A stretch of 64,000 nucleotides of DNA from Paenibacillus sp. FSL R7-0345 (GCF_038595055.1 NZ_CP152002.1:2152501-2216500); one strand, 5' to 3'. Counted from the stretch's first letter, positions 16,118 to 27,300 are shown. Translations and numbers: made by a program. The notes: generated by a model not told the origin, from the letters alone.

Positions 16118-18436
16118 TTATGCCGTTACCGAGGAACCTTCAGCAGTGACGCTGCTTAGCCCGTTCACAGTATACTCTTTGCCGTGGATCGTGATTGCCG
16201 CCGGTACATCGGTCTCATTCGTTACAGTAACCTGCGCATCAGTAACGGTAACCTTGAGCCGTGAGCCGCGGAACATGATTTTGAACGAATAGGCGGTCCA
16301 GTGACCCGGGTTGGACGGGTTCAGGATCAGCCGGTCTGCCAGTACGCGCAATCCGCCGAAGCCGTGTACAACCGACATCCAGGTACCCGCCATACTTGTA
16401 GTGTGGCAGCCGTCTTCCGTATCGTTGTTGTAGTTGTCGAGATCCAGCCGGGAAGTACGCAGGTACATTTCATAGGCTTTTTCCTTGTAGCCCAGCTCGC
16501 AGGCCAGAATGGCATGGATGCAAGGGGACAGGGAGGACTCATGAACGGTGATCGGCTCGTAGAAGTCGAAATTCCGTTTTTTCGTATCCAGATCGTAGCG
16601 GTCGCCCAGGAAGTACAGCCCTTGCAGGACATCCGCCTGTTTGATGTAGCAGGAGCGCAGGATGCGGTCCCAGGACCATTTCTGGTTGAGCGGCAGATTC
16701 TCAGGAGCTACTTCCTTCACCGGAATAATCTCCTTATCAAGGAAGCCGTCCTGCTGCAGGAAGATGCCGAGCTCCTCGTCAGACGGATAGTACATTTTGC
16801 TGATGATTTCATTCCACTTGGCAGTTTCACTGTCCTGCAGCTCCAGCTTATCAGCCAGCTCTGCGTAACGGGCAGCTTCATTTTCCTGCAGATATTTCAG
16901 TGCTTCGAGCGTATATTCCATCGTCCAGGAGGCGATCCGGTTGGTGTACCAGTTGTTGTTGACGTTGTTCTCATATTCGTTCGGCCCGGTAACACCCAGC
17001 ATTACATACTGGTCCTTGCGCGGCGCATAATGCACGCGTTCCTCCCAGAAGCGGGAGATTTCCACCAGAACCTCAAGTCCGTATTGGCCGAGATAAGCCT
17101 TGTCGCCAGTGTAGTTGACATAGTTATAGATAGCATGGGCAATTGCCCCGTTGCGGTGAATCTCTTCGAACGTAATTTCCCACTCGTTGTGGCATTCCTC
17201 ACCGTTCATGGTCACCATCGGGTAGAGCGCACCCTTTTTGAAGCCGAGCTTGCGCGCGTTCTCTTTAGCCTTTTCCAGATGCTTATAGCGGTAGATCAGC
17301 AGGTTGCGGGAAATGCTGGCATCCGCCGTACTCAGGTAGAACGGCACGCAGTATGCTTCTGTGTCCCAGTAGGTGCTGCCGCCGTATTTTTCACCCGTAA
17401 AGCCCTTAGGCCCGATGTTCAAACGGTCATCTTCACCGGTATAGGTCTGATTCAGCTGGAAAATATTAAAGCGGATCGCCTGCTGCGCCGACGCGTCTCC
17501 TTCAATAATAATGTCGCTTTCCTTCCATTTGTCGCCCCAGGCGGCAGCCTGCTCATTCAGCAGGGTAACAAATCCGGCTTCACGGGCAGCGGACAAGGCG
17601 TTCTGAGCGGCTTCAACCAGCTGGCCCAGGCCGTAATTGCGGGAAGTGACATTGGCGGCATACTTATAAATAACCACCTGGTCGCCGGACTGCACAGAAA
17701 GCTCCACTTTGCTGCCCACATATTTCTCCTGCTCCAGCGCCTCAGCGCCGGCGGTAACCTTTTCACCATTAACCAAAATGTCAAAAGCAAAAGCCGAAGT
17801 CACATGGAAATCGAGCTTTTTCGTCTTGAGTGTCAGGTAGCCGCCTTCCGTGCCGCTTTGCTTCTCCACTTCATTCCAGAATTTTTCGTCATAGTTGGAG
17901 TCCTTGTTCTTAATGTCTCCGTCGAGGTAAGGAGTAACGGCCAGTGTTCCGGCGAAATTGAGCGGAGTAACCGCATAACGGATCGCGCCGATCTCATGAC
18001 GGGCCATGCTGACGATGCGGATGCTCTCCACCTGTACCTGCTTGCCGCCCTCCAGCTCAGCTGTAAAGCTGCGCAGCAGTGTGCCTTCCTTCATATTAAG
18101 AACACGGCGGAACTGGGTCACGGTGCTGGTTGCCAGATCAAGCGGTGTGCCGTCGATATCAATGTTAATGCCGATCCAGTTCGTGCTGTTCAGTACCTTG
18201 GCAAAATACTCCGGATAGCCGTTTTTCCACCAGCCGACCCGCGTTTTATCCGGATAATAGACACCTGCCATATAGCTGCCCTGCAGGCTGTGGCCGCTGT
18301 ACTGCTCTTCAAAGTTGGCTCTGCCGCCCATGTAGCCGTTCCCGATGCTGAAGATACTTTCGGAAATTTCCTGGGTATGCGGATCAAAGGATTCTTCAAT
18401 GATGGACCATTCATCGATTTTGAGATATTGTTTCAT
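16118..18436 (-). CDS. mapA: Maltose phosphorylase (GH65)
   Basis: 772 residues, the usual length for the family, ATG with AAAAGGAG upstream. It converts maltose and phosphate to beta-glucose 1-phosphate and glucose in the cytoplasm. The N-terminal super-sandwich domain has SIGNGYMGGRANFEE and GVYYPDKTRVGWWKNGYPEYF. The catalytic (alpha/alpha)6 barrel has GEKYGGSTYWDTEAYCVPFYL, EECHNEWEITFEEIHRNGA (phosphate/substrate pocket) and the general acid Glu487 in GPNEYENNVNNNWYTN. The number matches the known catalytic Glu of the Lactobacillus enzyme. The Asn-rich motif after it favours maltose over trehalose or kojibiose phosphorylase. The neighbouring pgmB supplies the next enzyme, since GH65 phosphorylases make beta-G1P. 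A long antisense frame over this gene is a shadow. Confidence 0.95.
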   Translation of the reverse strand: MKQYLKIDEWSIIEESFDPHTQEISESIFSIGNGYMGGRANFEEQYSGHSLQGSYMAGVYYPDKTRVGWWKNGYPEYFAKVLNSTNWIGINIDIDGTPLDLATSTVTQFRRVLNMKEGTLLRSFTAELEGGKQVQVESIRIVSMARHEIGAIRYAVTPLNFAGTLAVTPYLDGDIKNKDSNYDEKFWNEVEKQSGTEGGYLTLKTKKLDFHVTSAFAFDILVNGEKVTAGAEALEQEKYVGSKVELSVQSGDQVVIYKYAANVTSRNYGLGQLVEAAQNALSAAREAGFVTLLNEQAAAWGDKWKESDIIIEGDASAQQAIRFNIFQLNQTYTGEDDRLNIGPKGFTGEKYGGSTYWDTEAYCVPFYLSTADASISRNLLIYRYKHLEKAKENARKLGFKKGALYPMVTMNGEECHNEWEITFEEIHRNGAIAHAIYNYVNYTGDKAYLGQYGLEVLVEISRFWEERVHYAPRKDQYVMLGVTGPNEYENNVNNNWYTNRIASWTMEYTLEALKYLQENEAARYAELADKLELQDSETAKWNEIISKMYYPSDEELGIFLQQDGFLDKEIIPVKEVAPENLPLNQKWSWDRILRSCYIKQADVLQGLYFLGDRYDLDTKKRNFDFYEPITVHESSLSPCIHAILACELGYKEKAYEMYLRTSRLDLDNYNNDTEDGCHTTSMAGTWMSVVHGFGGLRVLADRLILNPSNPGHWTAYSFKIMFRGSRLKVTVTDAQVTVTNETDVPAAITIHGKEYTVNGLSSVTAEGSSVTA

Positions 18437-18519
18437 TGTTTTTTGGCTCCTTTTAAATGAGGGATGAAGATATAAGAATGAATCAAAGAAGTTGTATTAC
18501 TATTACGGTAACAGTGGCG

Positions 18520-18562
18520 CTACTGCACAGAACGTTTGGACTTCCGGCCGCAGCTTCGTCAC
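18520..18562 (-). repeat. Partial copy of the 8276-8405 repeat
   Basis: TTTGGACTTCCGGCCGC at 18535-18551 is the exact reverse complement of 8360-8376, and similarity extends some way to the left on this strand. It sits in the gap between pgmB and the maltose phosphorylase gene. Confidence 0.7.
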
Positions 18563-18648
18563 CATAATACTAATAACGTATTTTTAATTCATTTTATAAA
18601 AGAGTAGGGCAGAAACTGCTTCATATCACAATTACCGGTTAATATGGA

Positions 18649-19311
18649 TCAAACCGCTGCGAACCATTCCCGGAGCTGGCCGGTGCTGACCTGGGCGAGG
18701 GAAGGGACAACCACATTCGCCTCGGACAGTGTTTCCGGTGAGCCGATGCCGATGCTGCGCATGCCGGCGCGGGTGGCGGCAAGGATTCCGGCTTCTGCAT
18801 CCTCGAACACGACGCAATGCTCAGGATCAATGCCTACGGCCTTGGCACCCAGGAGGAAAACTTCGGGATCAGGCTTGGCAGCGCTCGTATGTGTGCCGTC
18901 GATGATTGCATCGAAGTAGGGGGTCAGGCCGGTGTTGTTCAGGATGGCCATTGCATTTTTGCTGGCAGACCCCAGAGCCACCTTGATTCCGGCTTCGCGG
19001 CATTCCTGCAGAAAGGAAAGGGCACCCGGCAAAATCTCGGAGCTGTCCATCTTGGAGATGTATTCGACATAGCGGTTGTTCTTTTGCTCGGCAAAGCGTG
19101 CTTTCTCTTCTTCGCTGAACGTGAGTCCGCCAATCTCCAGTAGAATATTCAGCGAGGCGGCCCGGCTGACACCCTTGAGCTGTTCGTTGTCCTGTTCGGT
19201 GAATACGAAGCCGAGCTGCTCGGCAAGCTCTCTCCAGGCAATAAAGTGATATTTGGCGGTGTCGACGAGTACGCCGTCCAAATCAAACAGGCAGGCTTTG
19301 ATTTCTGACAT
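18649..19311 (-). CDS. pgmB: Beta-phosphoglucomutase
   Basis: 220 residues from ATG at 19311 with AGGAGG six bases upstream; an in-frame extension upstream only translates repeat DNA and is rejected. HAD-superfamily motifs: I FDLDGVLVDTAKYH (nucleophile and acid/base Asp), the cap-domain LKGVSRAASL typical of beta-PGM, II LGSASKNA, III with AAKPDPEVFLLGAKAVG, and IV VVFEDAEAGILAA. It turns beta-glucose 1-phosphate from maltose phosphorylase into glucose 6-phosphate for glycolysis. First gene of the pgmB-mapA-malL run; an operator-like palindrome (19580-19591) and a cre-like site (19491-19505) lie upstream, as does a tandem repeat starting only a few bases from its ribosome binding site. Confidence 0.95.
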   Translation of the reverse strand: MSEIKACLFDLDGVLVDTAKYHFIAWRELAEQLGFVFTEQDNEQLKGVSRAASLNILLEIGGLTFSEEEKARFAEQKNNRYVEYISKMDSSEILPGALSFLQECREAGIKVALGSASKNAMAILNNTGLTPYFDAIIDGTHTSAAKPDPEVFLLGAKAVGIDPEHCVVFEDAEAGILAATRAGMRSIGIGSPETLSEANVVVPSLAQVSTGQLREWFAAV

Positions 19312-19325
19312 GTTGAACCTCCTAA

Positions 19326-19475
19326 AAGTTTTGTGAGCTGCGCTTCCTGAAATCCTTCGTACAAAACTCGCTTCGTAAGCATGGGCTAAGTTTTGTGAGC
19401 TGCGCTTCCTGAAATCCTTCGTACAAAACTTGCTTCGTAAGCATGGGCTAAGTTTTGTGAGCCATACTTCCTGAA
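19326..19475. repeat. 62-bp tandem repeat, 2.4 copies
   Basis: Units start at 19326, 19388 and 19450. Units 1 and 2 differ at one base. Each carries AAGTTTTGTGAGC and TTCGTACAAAACT, inverted ends that can form a hairpin. Related units lie at 31253-31355 before the GH13_20 gene. Confidence 0.9.
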
Positions 19476-19490
19476 GCATGAACTGATTTT

Positions 19491-19505
19491 TGTTAGCGCT
19501 TGCTT
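19491..19505 (-). promoter_or_regulatory. cre-like CcpA site upstream of pgmB
   Basis: On the minus strand AAGCAAGCGCTAACA fits the catabolite response consensus WTGNAANCGNWNNCA with one mismatch. CcpA repression of the phosphorylase unit is inferred. Confidence 0.55.
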
Positions 19506-19579
19506 ACATCGTTTTTTGTGTATAGAACTAGATTCGGTAAGAGGGTTCCGGTTTTGTAGAGCTGTGGCCGAAATTCAGC

Positions 19580-19591
19580 GCAAACGTTTGT
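19580..19591. promoter_or_regulatory. MalR-type operator upstream of pgmB
   Basis: GCAAACGTTTGT is a near-perfect palindrome of the LacI/MalR type, matching 21186-21197 in 11 of 12 bases. It lies between the repressor gene end and pgmB. Confidence 0.65.
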
Positions 19592-19601
19592 ACAATATTC
19601 G

Positions 19602-19638
19602 AAAAAATAAATGAAGCAACAGACTGCTTCATTTATTT
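19602..19638 (-). terminator. Terminator after malR
   Basis: On the minus strand AAATAAATGAAGC pairs with GCTTCATTTATTT, followed by T-rich DNA. Confidence 0.85.
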
Positions 19639-19649
19639 CAGAATCTGGA

Positions 19650-20687
19650 TCATTTCTTCCCTGGAGCATACATAGACGACTCTCTCACGATCAGTCGGTG
19701 GGGAATGACAAAACGATTCGTATATCCGGGATCGTTGTCCGGCTTCTTGATAGTCTGGATCAGTACCTGGGAAGCCGTATATCCGAGATGATAAATACCG
19801 ATGTCGATACTGCTGATCGGCGGGCTGGACAATTCCGAGAGCGGGATGTTGTTAAAGCTGACAATCGCCAGATCCTCAGGCACCTTGTATTTCAGCTCAT
19901 TCAGTCCGCGCAATACGCCGAAAGAGACCATATCATCGACCGCGACCAGTGCTGTCGGGCGGTTCGGGAGATTCATAAAGAAAGACATCGCCCGGTAGCC
20001 GCTGTCCTGCAGAAACTCACCCTCCACAATCCATTCGGGCCGCATTTCCAGACCGCTGCTCTGCATAGCCTTGCGGTATCCTTCAAGACGGTCGCGCGAA
20101 ACAATCAGATTGGGTGGTCCGCTGACAAAGCCGATACGCTCATGACCCATGGAAATCAGATGATTCACGGCATCAAAGGCTGCCATGACATTGTCATTAT
20201 CCACGGATAATATATCCTCATAGCGGTCGCTTCGTCCAACGAGGACAAAGGGATAGCCGCCGGATTCGAGAAAATCAATAACCGCATCATCTTTACGTGA
20301 ATACAGCAGAATAACGCCGTCAACACGGCGTCCCTTGAGCAGCCGGGAAACAGCTTCGAGCTCTTCCTTCTCGTTGGCTCCGGAGCTGATCAGCACATCA
20401 TAGCCTGAACGGCTTGACTGGGTGACAATCCCGCGGATCAATTCCATAAAGAACAGATTGGAGAAAAGCTCCTCAGCCGGCTTCGGCAGAATAATGCAAA
20501 TGCTGTTGGTTGTTTTCGAAACCAGGCTCTTTGCCATCATATTCGGAGTATAGCCCATTTCCTCCATGATCGTTTTCACTTTACGGGAAGTTTCTAGGCT
20601 GATTCTGGGATGACCTGACAACACCCGGGATACCGTGGAGGGAGAAACTCCCGCTTTCTTAGCCACATCCTTGATGGTAACTGTCAT
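19650..20687 (-). CDS. malR: LacI/GalR family repressor, MalR-like
   Basis: 345 residues from ATG at 20687 with AAGGAGG five bases upstream (an ATG five codons earlier overlaps that site). The N-terminal helix-turn-helix VTIKDVAKKAGVSPSTVSRV and hinge (NMMAKSLVSKTTNSI) are followed by a periplasmic-binding-like effector domain (DGVILLYSRKDD, VSVDNDN-type loop LSVDNDNVMAAFDAV, GHERIGFVSGPPN, AVDDMVSFGVLRGL, VSFNNIPLSELSSPPISSID). This is close to MalR-type regulators that release maltose/maltodextrin genes when maltodextrin is present. Position between the phosphorylase unit and the divergent amylopullulanase gene, with GCAAACGTTTGC palindromes at both and at malX, supports control of the whole regulon; the effector is inferred. 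Confidence 0.9.
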   Translation of the reverse strand: MTVTIKDVAKKAGVSPSTVSRVLSGHPRISLETSRKVKTIMEEMGYTPNMMAKSLVSKTTNSICIILPKPAEELFSNLFFMELIRGIVTQSSRSGYDVLISSGANEKEELEAVSRLLKGRRVDGVILLYSRKDDAVIDFLESGGYPFVLVGRSDRYEDILSVDNDNVMAAFDAVNHLISMGHERIGFVSGPPNLIVSRDRLEGYRKAMQSSGLEMRPEWIVEGEFLQDSGYRAMSFFMNLPNRPTALVAVDDMVSFGVLRGLNELKYKVPEDLAIVSFNNIPLSELSSPPISSIDIGIYHLGYTASQVLIQTIKKPDNDPGYTNRFVIPHRLIVRESSMYAPGKK

Positions 20688-20929
20688 AGAAACCTCCTTC
20701 ATGGAACCGTTTGCTTTACACAGTAATATTAATCGAAGTGCTGATAATTGTAAATAGAAAAAGTCCTGCAGCCAGCTGTTTTACTGCGTTTATAGAATAA
20801 TATTGACGATTTGCGTCCTGATTTCGCATGATTTTACAGCCCGATCAGGTAATCCAGAACAATAAAGGGGTTTCAGCGGCGCAAAACGGCAATTTGGTAT
20901 TCATAGCCCAGAAGGGAGGTGTGCAAACG

Positions 20930-20947
20930 GTTTTCACCTGTGAAAAC
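20930..20947. promoter_or_regulatory. Inverted repeat GTTTTCAC-CT-GTGAAAAC
   Basis: Perfect 8-bp arms with a 2-bp centre, flanked by GCAAACG on the left and GTTCG on the right. A candidate binding site of a dimeric regulator, different from the MalR-type palindrome. Confidence 0.5.
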
Positions 20948-21057
20948 GTTCGATTGTAAGCTTTCTCGCAAAATGTTTGTGCAATTATGTGCAACATCCT
21001 GAAAATATTTTCAGAGCACTCAGCTTGTAAAATGTTTTGAAAAAGGGGGAATTACAG

Positions 21058-21087
21058 TTGACAACGCTTTAAATTGAGGATTAATAT
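21058..21087 (+). promoter_or_regulatory. Sigma-A-like promoter of the amylopullulanase gene
   Basis: TTGACA (21058-21063) and TAATAT (21082-21087) with an 18-base spacer. Start of transcription would lie near 21094, just before the cre-like site. Confidence 0.6.
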
Positions 21088-21099
21088 GGTAAACAAGGT

Positions 21100-21114
21100 T
21101 TAAAAGCGCTTACA
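21100..21114 (+). promoter_or_regulatory. cre-like CcpA site
   Basis: TTAAAAGCGCTTACA fits WTGNAANCGNWNNCA with one mismatch, placed just downstream of the predicted start of transcription where CcpA acts as a roadblock. Confidence 0.6.
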
Positions 21115-21185
21115 ATCATGTTTTTAATGCAGATTTGGCTGAAAAGACTGTTTTTAGTTCACTGCAGCTTTCTTTGCTTTCTTTT

Positions 21186-21197
21186 GCAAACGTTTGC
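21186..21197. promoter_or_regulatory. MalR-type operator of the amylopullulanase gene
   Basis: GCAAACGTTTGC is a perfect 12-bp palindrome. Near copies precede pgmB and malX. Confidence 0.7.
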
Positions 21198-21359
21198 GCT
21201 AATGTTTACGGGTTTAAATGGTTCGTCATTTTTATTTTGAGAAGGAGGGTGGAGGCTTAATACGGTCTAAGCAGCCGAAGCGGAAAGTGAACCCATTCAC
21301 GGCATAATGCAAACCCGCGTACAGCGGAGCAAATCTCATATTTAGGGGGGCTTTTTGGA

Positions 21360-24300
21360 ATGAAACTGGCTTCATGGAACAAAAGGGTGTTCGCCATCAG
21401 TATGATCGTTGTTCTGGTGTGCTCTTATTTTAGTTTTCCGGTATCAACGGTACAGGCGGCGGCAGGCAGAGCGGTTCTGGTCGGCACGCTTCAATCGGAG
21501 CTGTCCACGGAAACCAATCAGACGGCAGACTGGAATCCGGATACGACCGTCACTGAAATGACGTATATGAATAACGGTACTTATATGTTCACAGGAACAC
21601 TGCCGGCGGGCACTTATGAATATAAAGTTGCGCTGAACGGTAAATGGGATGAGAGCTACGGATACAGCAGCTATACCAATCCTCAGGGCGTAGACAAAGA
21701 AGGCAATATTGTACTTACACTGGCGGCGGAGACCGCAGTAACTTTTTACTACAACGATATTACCAAGAAAATAGCAGACTCCACGTATTACACACCGCTT
21801 GCCCAGGACAAACTGCCAAGACTGGTGGGCTCCCTGCAGACAGAGCTGGGAGATGCAAAGGATCATTCTGCGGCAGATGCCCGCGCTTTCCTTACTGATT
21901 ATAACTTTGACAGCGTTTACGAGAACACGGTGAATCTGCCTAAGGGAGATTATGCTTACAAAATCTATGTGCCGGGAGCTACTGCGGCGGATGATCAATC
22001 CTATCCCGCAGACGAGCAGAATCTTAACCTGCCTGCGGATCTTCCGGTTACCTTCCAGTACAATGCGCACACGCATGCGGTGAATGCCAAATTCACAGCA
22101 CCTGTTGACCCGGGCATCGTGACTCCTGTTCCGGAAGGCAGTATGCGGATTCACTACAATCGTCCGGCTGGCGATTATGCCGATCAGGGTTTATGGCTGT
22201 GGGATGATGTAACGTCACCTTCTGCAGGCTGGCCGGCGGGTGCGGCTGCTTTTCCTGAAGGGCAGGCAGATGCCTACGGTGCTTATGTGGATATTCCGCT
22301 TAAAGCAGGCGCCAAAAAAATCTCCTTCCTCGTCGTTAACCGCACCAATGAGGCTAAAGACGCTGGAGATAAAACCTTCCTGATCAACACGCCGCAGACC
22401 AATGAAATCTGGATCAAGCAGGGCAGCGATCAAGTGACCCCGTACGAACCGGTGAGTCTGCCTGCAAATACTGTCCGGATTCATTACAGCAGAGCCGATC
22501 ACAAGCAGAGCGAATTCGGTTTATGGACCTGGGAGGATGTAGCGCAGGCTCCGGCAAAATGGCCGACAGATGCTGTTATGTTCCCGGCTGGGAATACAGA
22601 CCGTTTCGGTGCTTATGTAGATGTTCCGCTAAAAGAGAATGCCAGAAAGCTGGGCTTCCTTGTTGTTAACCCGTCAAATGAAGCAAAGGACGGCGGAGAT
22701 AAGGCGTTCAGTCTGCTTGACCGCTACAATCAGCTATGGATCAAAGAAGGCGACAACACGGTATATGTCTCTCCGTTCGGCGAACAGCCTATAGGGCTGG
22801 TATCGGCTGAAGTGCTGTCCGCCAGCAAGCTGCTGCTCGGATTTACACTTACTGACGGACTAGATGCAGCGACACTGAAGAGTGCAATCACAGTTAAAGA
22901 TAAGGACGGCGCTGCCATTGCTGTATCAGCAGTGAGAATTACCGGCACGGCGTCTGTTGAAGTGGATACGGCAGCTTTTGACCTGGAAAAAACACCGCTG
23001 AGTGTAACTTATTCCGGCAAAACCATATCTGCGTCCAGCGGCTGGAGAATGCTCGATGAGATGTACAATTACACCGGCGATGATCTGGGGGCTACCTATC
23101 ATGCCGCAGATAAATCGGCAACGCTGAAACTCTGGGCGCCTGTGGCCAGCTCGGTTACAGTCAATGTGTACAGCAAGACTGATTCCGCCGAGCATGTCGG
23201 CCAGGTCAGTCTGACTCAAGGCGAGCAGGGGGTATGGTCTGCCGAGCTTACACCGGCGGATATCACCGGAGTAAGCGGGGAAAAGGATGTCCGCGGCTAT
23301 TATTACCAGTATGAAGTAACCAACCACGGCGTTACGAAGCCAGTGCTTGACCCCTACGCCAAATCAATGGCCGTATTTACGGTTGATTCCAGCGGCGCAG
23401 CCGGTCCTGACGGGGATATGGTCGGCAAAGCGGCAATCGTTGATCTCAGCAAAACCAATCCTGCGGAGGTTCATCCGGCAGATATTGAAGGCTACGAAAA
23501 ACGTGAGGATGCCGTTATCTACGAAGTCCATATCCGCGATTTCACTTCGGATGTCTCGATCGAGAGCAGTCTGAACGGCGAGCGCTGGGGTTCCTATGAT
23601 GCTTTTGCTAAAAAGCTGGATTACATCAAGTCGATGGGTGTTACCCATATTCAGCTTCTCCCGGTGATGGCCTGGTATTACGGGGATGAAACGAAGATGG
23701 GCGAAAGAGAAACAGCCTATTCTGCACAAAATAACGAGTACAACTGGGGTTATGATCCGCACAGCTACTTCTCCCCGGATGGTGCCTATTCAGAAAATCC
23801 TGCTGATCCCGAGGCACGGATCAAAGAGCTGAAGGGCCTGATCGATGCAGTGCATGAGGCCGGAATGGGTGTCATTCTGGACGTTGTCTACACTCACATG
23901 GCCAAAAAAGATTTCCTGGACGACATTGTGCCAAACTACTACGCGTTCCAGGATGCGAGCGGCAACTTTATCGGCGGCTTTGGCAATAACCTGGCCACGA
24001 ACCACAAAATGGCCGAGAAGCTGATGATTGATTCCGTTAAATACTGGTTCAGCGAGTACAAAATCGACGGTATGCGCTGGGATATGATGGGTGATGCCAC
24101 ACAGGACGCGGTGCAGGCGGCTTATGATGCGGCTCAGGCGATCAATCCGCAGGCGCTGTTTATCGGTGAAGGCTGGATTACGTTCGGTGGTGCAGCTTCA
24201 GACCCTTCACTTGCCGGCCAGGGAGCTGACCAGCTCTGGATGGATAAGACGGACAGCGTCGGTGTTTTCTCCGATGAATTCCGCAATGAACTGAAGTCAG

Positions 24301-27300
24301 GTTACGGTTCGGAGGGAGAGCCTCGATTTATTACAGGGGGAGCGCGTTCCATTGCGACTATCCTGAATAATATCAAAGCCCAGCCGTCTAACATTCCTGC
24401 GGATGATCCGGGTGATGTGGTGCCGTATATCGAGGCCCATGACAATTTGACCCTGCATGATGTCATTGCGCAGTCTATTAAGAAAGACCCGGCGGTCCCG
24501 GCCAACGAGCTGGAAATCCAGCAGCGGATTCGTCTCGGCAACACGCTGGAGCTGACTTCGCAGGGAACGGCCTTTATGCAGGCAGGCCAGGAATACGGGC
24601 GTACCAAGCAATGGCTGGGTACAGGCGTGCCTGAACAGAAATATACCGAGATGAAGGATGCGAATGGCCAGTCCTTTGGCTATTTTATCCATGATTCCTA
24701 TGATTCCTCCGATGCAGTCAACATGTTTGACTGGTCTAAAGTAACGGACGAAGTGAAATATCCGGTACAGAACACAACAAAGGATTATACAGCGGGCCTG
24801 ATTCAGCTCAGAAAGTCCTCGGATGCTTTCCGTCTGGGTGACAAAAGTCTGGTGGATTCCAATGTTACGCTGATCCAGGCGCCGGAAATGAAGGCAACGG
24901 ATCTCGTAATCGGCTACAAGAATAAAGCAACCGACGGCACAGGCAACTACTATGTGTTCGTTAACGCTGATGATGAAGCCAGAACCCTTACGCTGTCTGA
25001 GGATCTGACTAAAGGTACTGTTCTTGCTGATGATGACCAGGCAGGAGTGACGGCCATTCCGGCCGGAGAGCAGAGCGGGTTTGCACTTACCGGCACATCG
25101 ATTCAGCTGCAGCCGCTTACTGCGGTGATTATCCGTATGGATGCAGCGGCAGCCGTCTTTACTTCAGTAGAGACAGACAATGCAGCATATTCACTGCAGG
25201 TGGGCACAAGTCATCAGACAGCTGCCTATGCCAAATATGACGATGGAAGCAAACGTAATATTACCAAAACCGCCCTCTATACTTCTGACAAACCGGAAGT
25301 AGCCAGCGTGTCGGCACAGGGTGTTGTAACTGGGGTTAAAGCCGGAACGGCTCATATTACGGTTACTTATGGCGGTAAATCCGCTGTTGTATCGGTTAAG
25401 GTAGTAACAGAGGCTGTAGACACCAAACGGTATGTTGAGTTTACGTATGTGCGTACAGATAAGGATTATTCCGACTGGAATATCTGGGTCTGGAACACAG
25501 GTGCGAAGAACGATCAAATTGATTTCACTACCTTTAAGGACGGTAAGGCCAGCGTGCTGATTGAGGTTGCTCCGAATGCGACCAGTGTAGGCTTTGTTCT
25601 GCGCAAGGGCACCGACTGGAATACCGGCAAACAGGATTATCCGGATGACCGGGTCATTCCGCTGACAGCAGGCGAGAGCTATACCAAGGTCATCGTCACC
25701 AGTATGGTGAAGGAGCTGGATATCAAGCCGTTTATCAGCGGTCCGGTGATGAAGGACGGAACAATTACCTTCATGTACCGTGATGAAGCGCTGTTCCGCA
25801 GCGGTAATCAGCAGGATATCGAAGCAGTTGCTGTAAAGGTGAACGGTGCCGAATATCCGATGATTTACGATGCTGCAAACGAATGGTTTAGCTACGAGCT
25901 GACAGGTGTAGAAGCAGGAACGTACAAATACACCTTCCTTGTCACCAAGGACGGGGTAACCGAGGAGCTGGCTGATCCGAAAAATACGGTGGGCGGCGAA
26001 TCCTCAGTTACCTACCACAAACCGGAGGTTAAGATTACTGCGGCAGTAGAACCGCAAGCGGTAAGCTCGAATGAAAATGCGGTTGTTACGATTACCGCAG
26101 CTTCAGCAGAAGAAGTTTCCTACAAAGACGGCTACATGGATCTGACCGCGCTTGGCGGACCGGCTAAGGTGCAGATCGATACCGGACTGATGAAGCAGAC
26201 AGTGGCGGTAAAAGATACAGTGGCAGCAGGAATCAAAACCATTCCGCTTACGCTGATTGACGAGTACGGAAATACGCATAAAGGCTCGGCAACGCTGGAA
26301 GTTAAAGCGAGAACCTACAGCGGGGATAAGCTTGATTTTGACTGGGATGAGGCGCGGATTTATTTTGCGCTGACTGACCGGTTTGCCGACGGTGACCCGA
26401 CGAATAATGAGAATGTGGATAAAAGCCATCTGGAAGCCTACCACGGCGGCGATTTCCAGGGCATGATCGATCATCTCGATTATCTGCAGAAGCTCGGCAT
26501 TAATACACTTTGGATTACGCCGGTTGTCGACAATATCGACTTCAACAAAGGTGCTGGTTTCGGCGGCGTCCAGTACGGCTACCATGGCTATTGGGCCAAG
26601 GATTTCACCCAGCTCGATGAGCATTTGGGCGACATGGATACCTTCAGGGAACTGATTGAGAAGGCGCATGACAGAGGCATCAAAATTATGGTGGACGTTG
26701 TCCTCAACCATACAGGCTATGGGCTCAAGGAGAGTGACAACGAAGAAGGAGTAACGGCTGAAGATAAGGCGCGCTTCGACGGCATGCTCCGCACGGATGG
26801 CGTATCTTCGGATACCGATCCGGTTAAAGGCGAGCTGGCCGGACTGCCGGACTTCAAGACGGAAGATCCTGCGGTGCGCCAGCAGATTATTGACTGGCAG
26901 ACCGGATGGCTTGACAATGCGCGGACCGACCGCGGGGACACGATCGATTATTTCCGTGTGGACACGGTCAAGCATGTGGAGAGCACAACCTGGAAAGCAT
27001 TCAAGAATGCATTGACCGCCATCGACCCTGAATTTAAACTGGTCGGCGAGTATTTCGGCGGGACGATAGACAGCGACGGCGGAAACCTGCAGTCCGGCCA
27101 GATGGACAGTCTGCTTGATTTCGGATTTAAAGGCGCAGCCAAGAGCTTCACGGACGGCAAAATTACAGAAGTGGATGCTTATCTGCAGGACCGTGAAGCC
27201 AAGCTGGACAATACGAAGACTATGGCCCAGTTCCTGAGCAGCCATGACGAGAACGGCTTCCTCTCCGATTATGTAGGCGGCGATAAAGGCAAGCTGATGA

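Larger units (their letters stand above)
19312..19649. other. pgmB control region
   Basis: No gene. From right to left it holds the lacI-type terminator, a GCAAACGTTTGT operator, a cre-like site and 2.4 copies of a 62-bp repeat that ends against the pgmB ribosome binding site. Confidence 0.7.
20688..21359. other. Divergent control region malR / amylopullulanase
   Basis: 672 bases without a gene. It holds a GTTTTCAC inverted repeat (20930-20947), a sigma-A-like promoter (21058-21087), a cre-like site (21100-21114), a perfect operator palindrome (21186-21197) and a leader of more than 250 bases ending in AGGGGGG before the ATG. Confidence 0.75.

Noticed and set aside
16301..18460. 719-residue open frame antisense to the maltose phosphorylase gene
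   Set aside because: It mirrors a strongly supported GH65 gene, has no ribosome binding site and no recognisable domain; codon bias in GC-rich genes often opens the antisense frame.
19312..19479. N-terminal extension of PgmB by 56 residues
   Set aside because: The extension only translates the 62-bp repeat, and a good ribosome binding site stands before the internal ATG where HAD homology starts.
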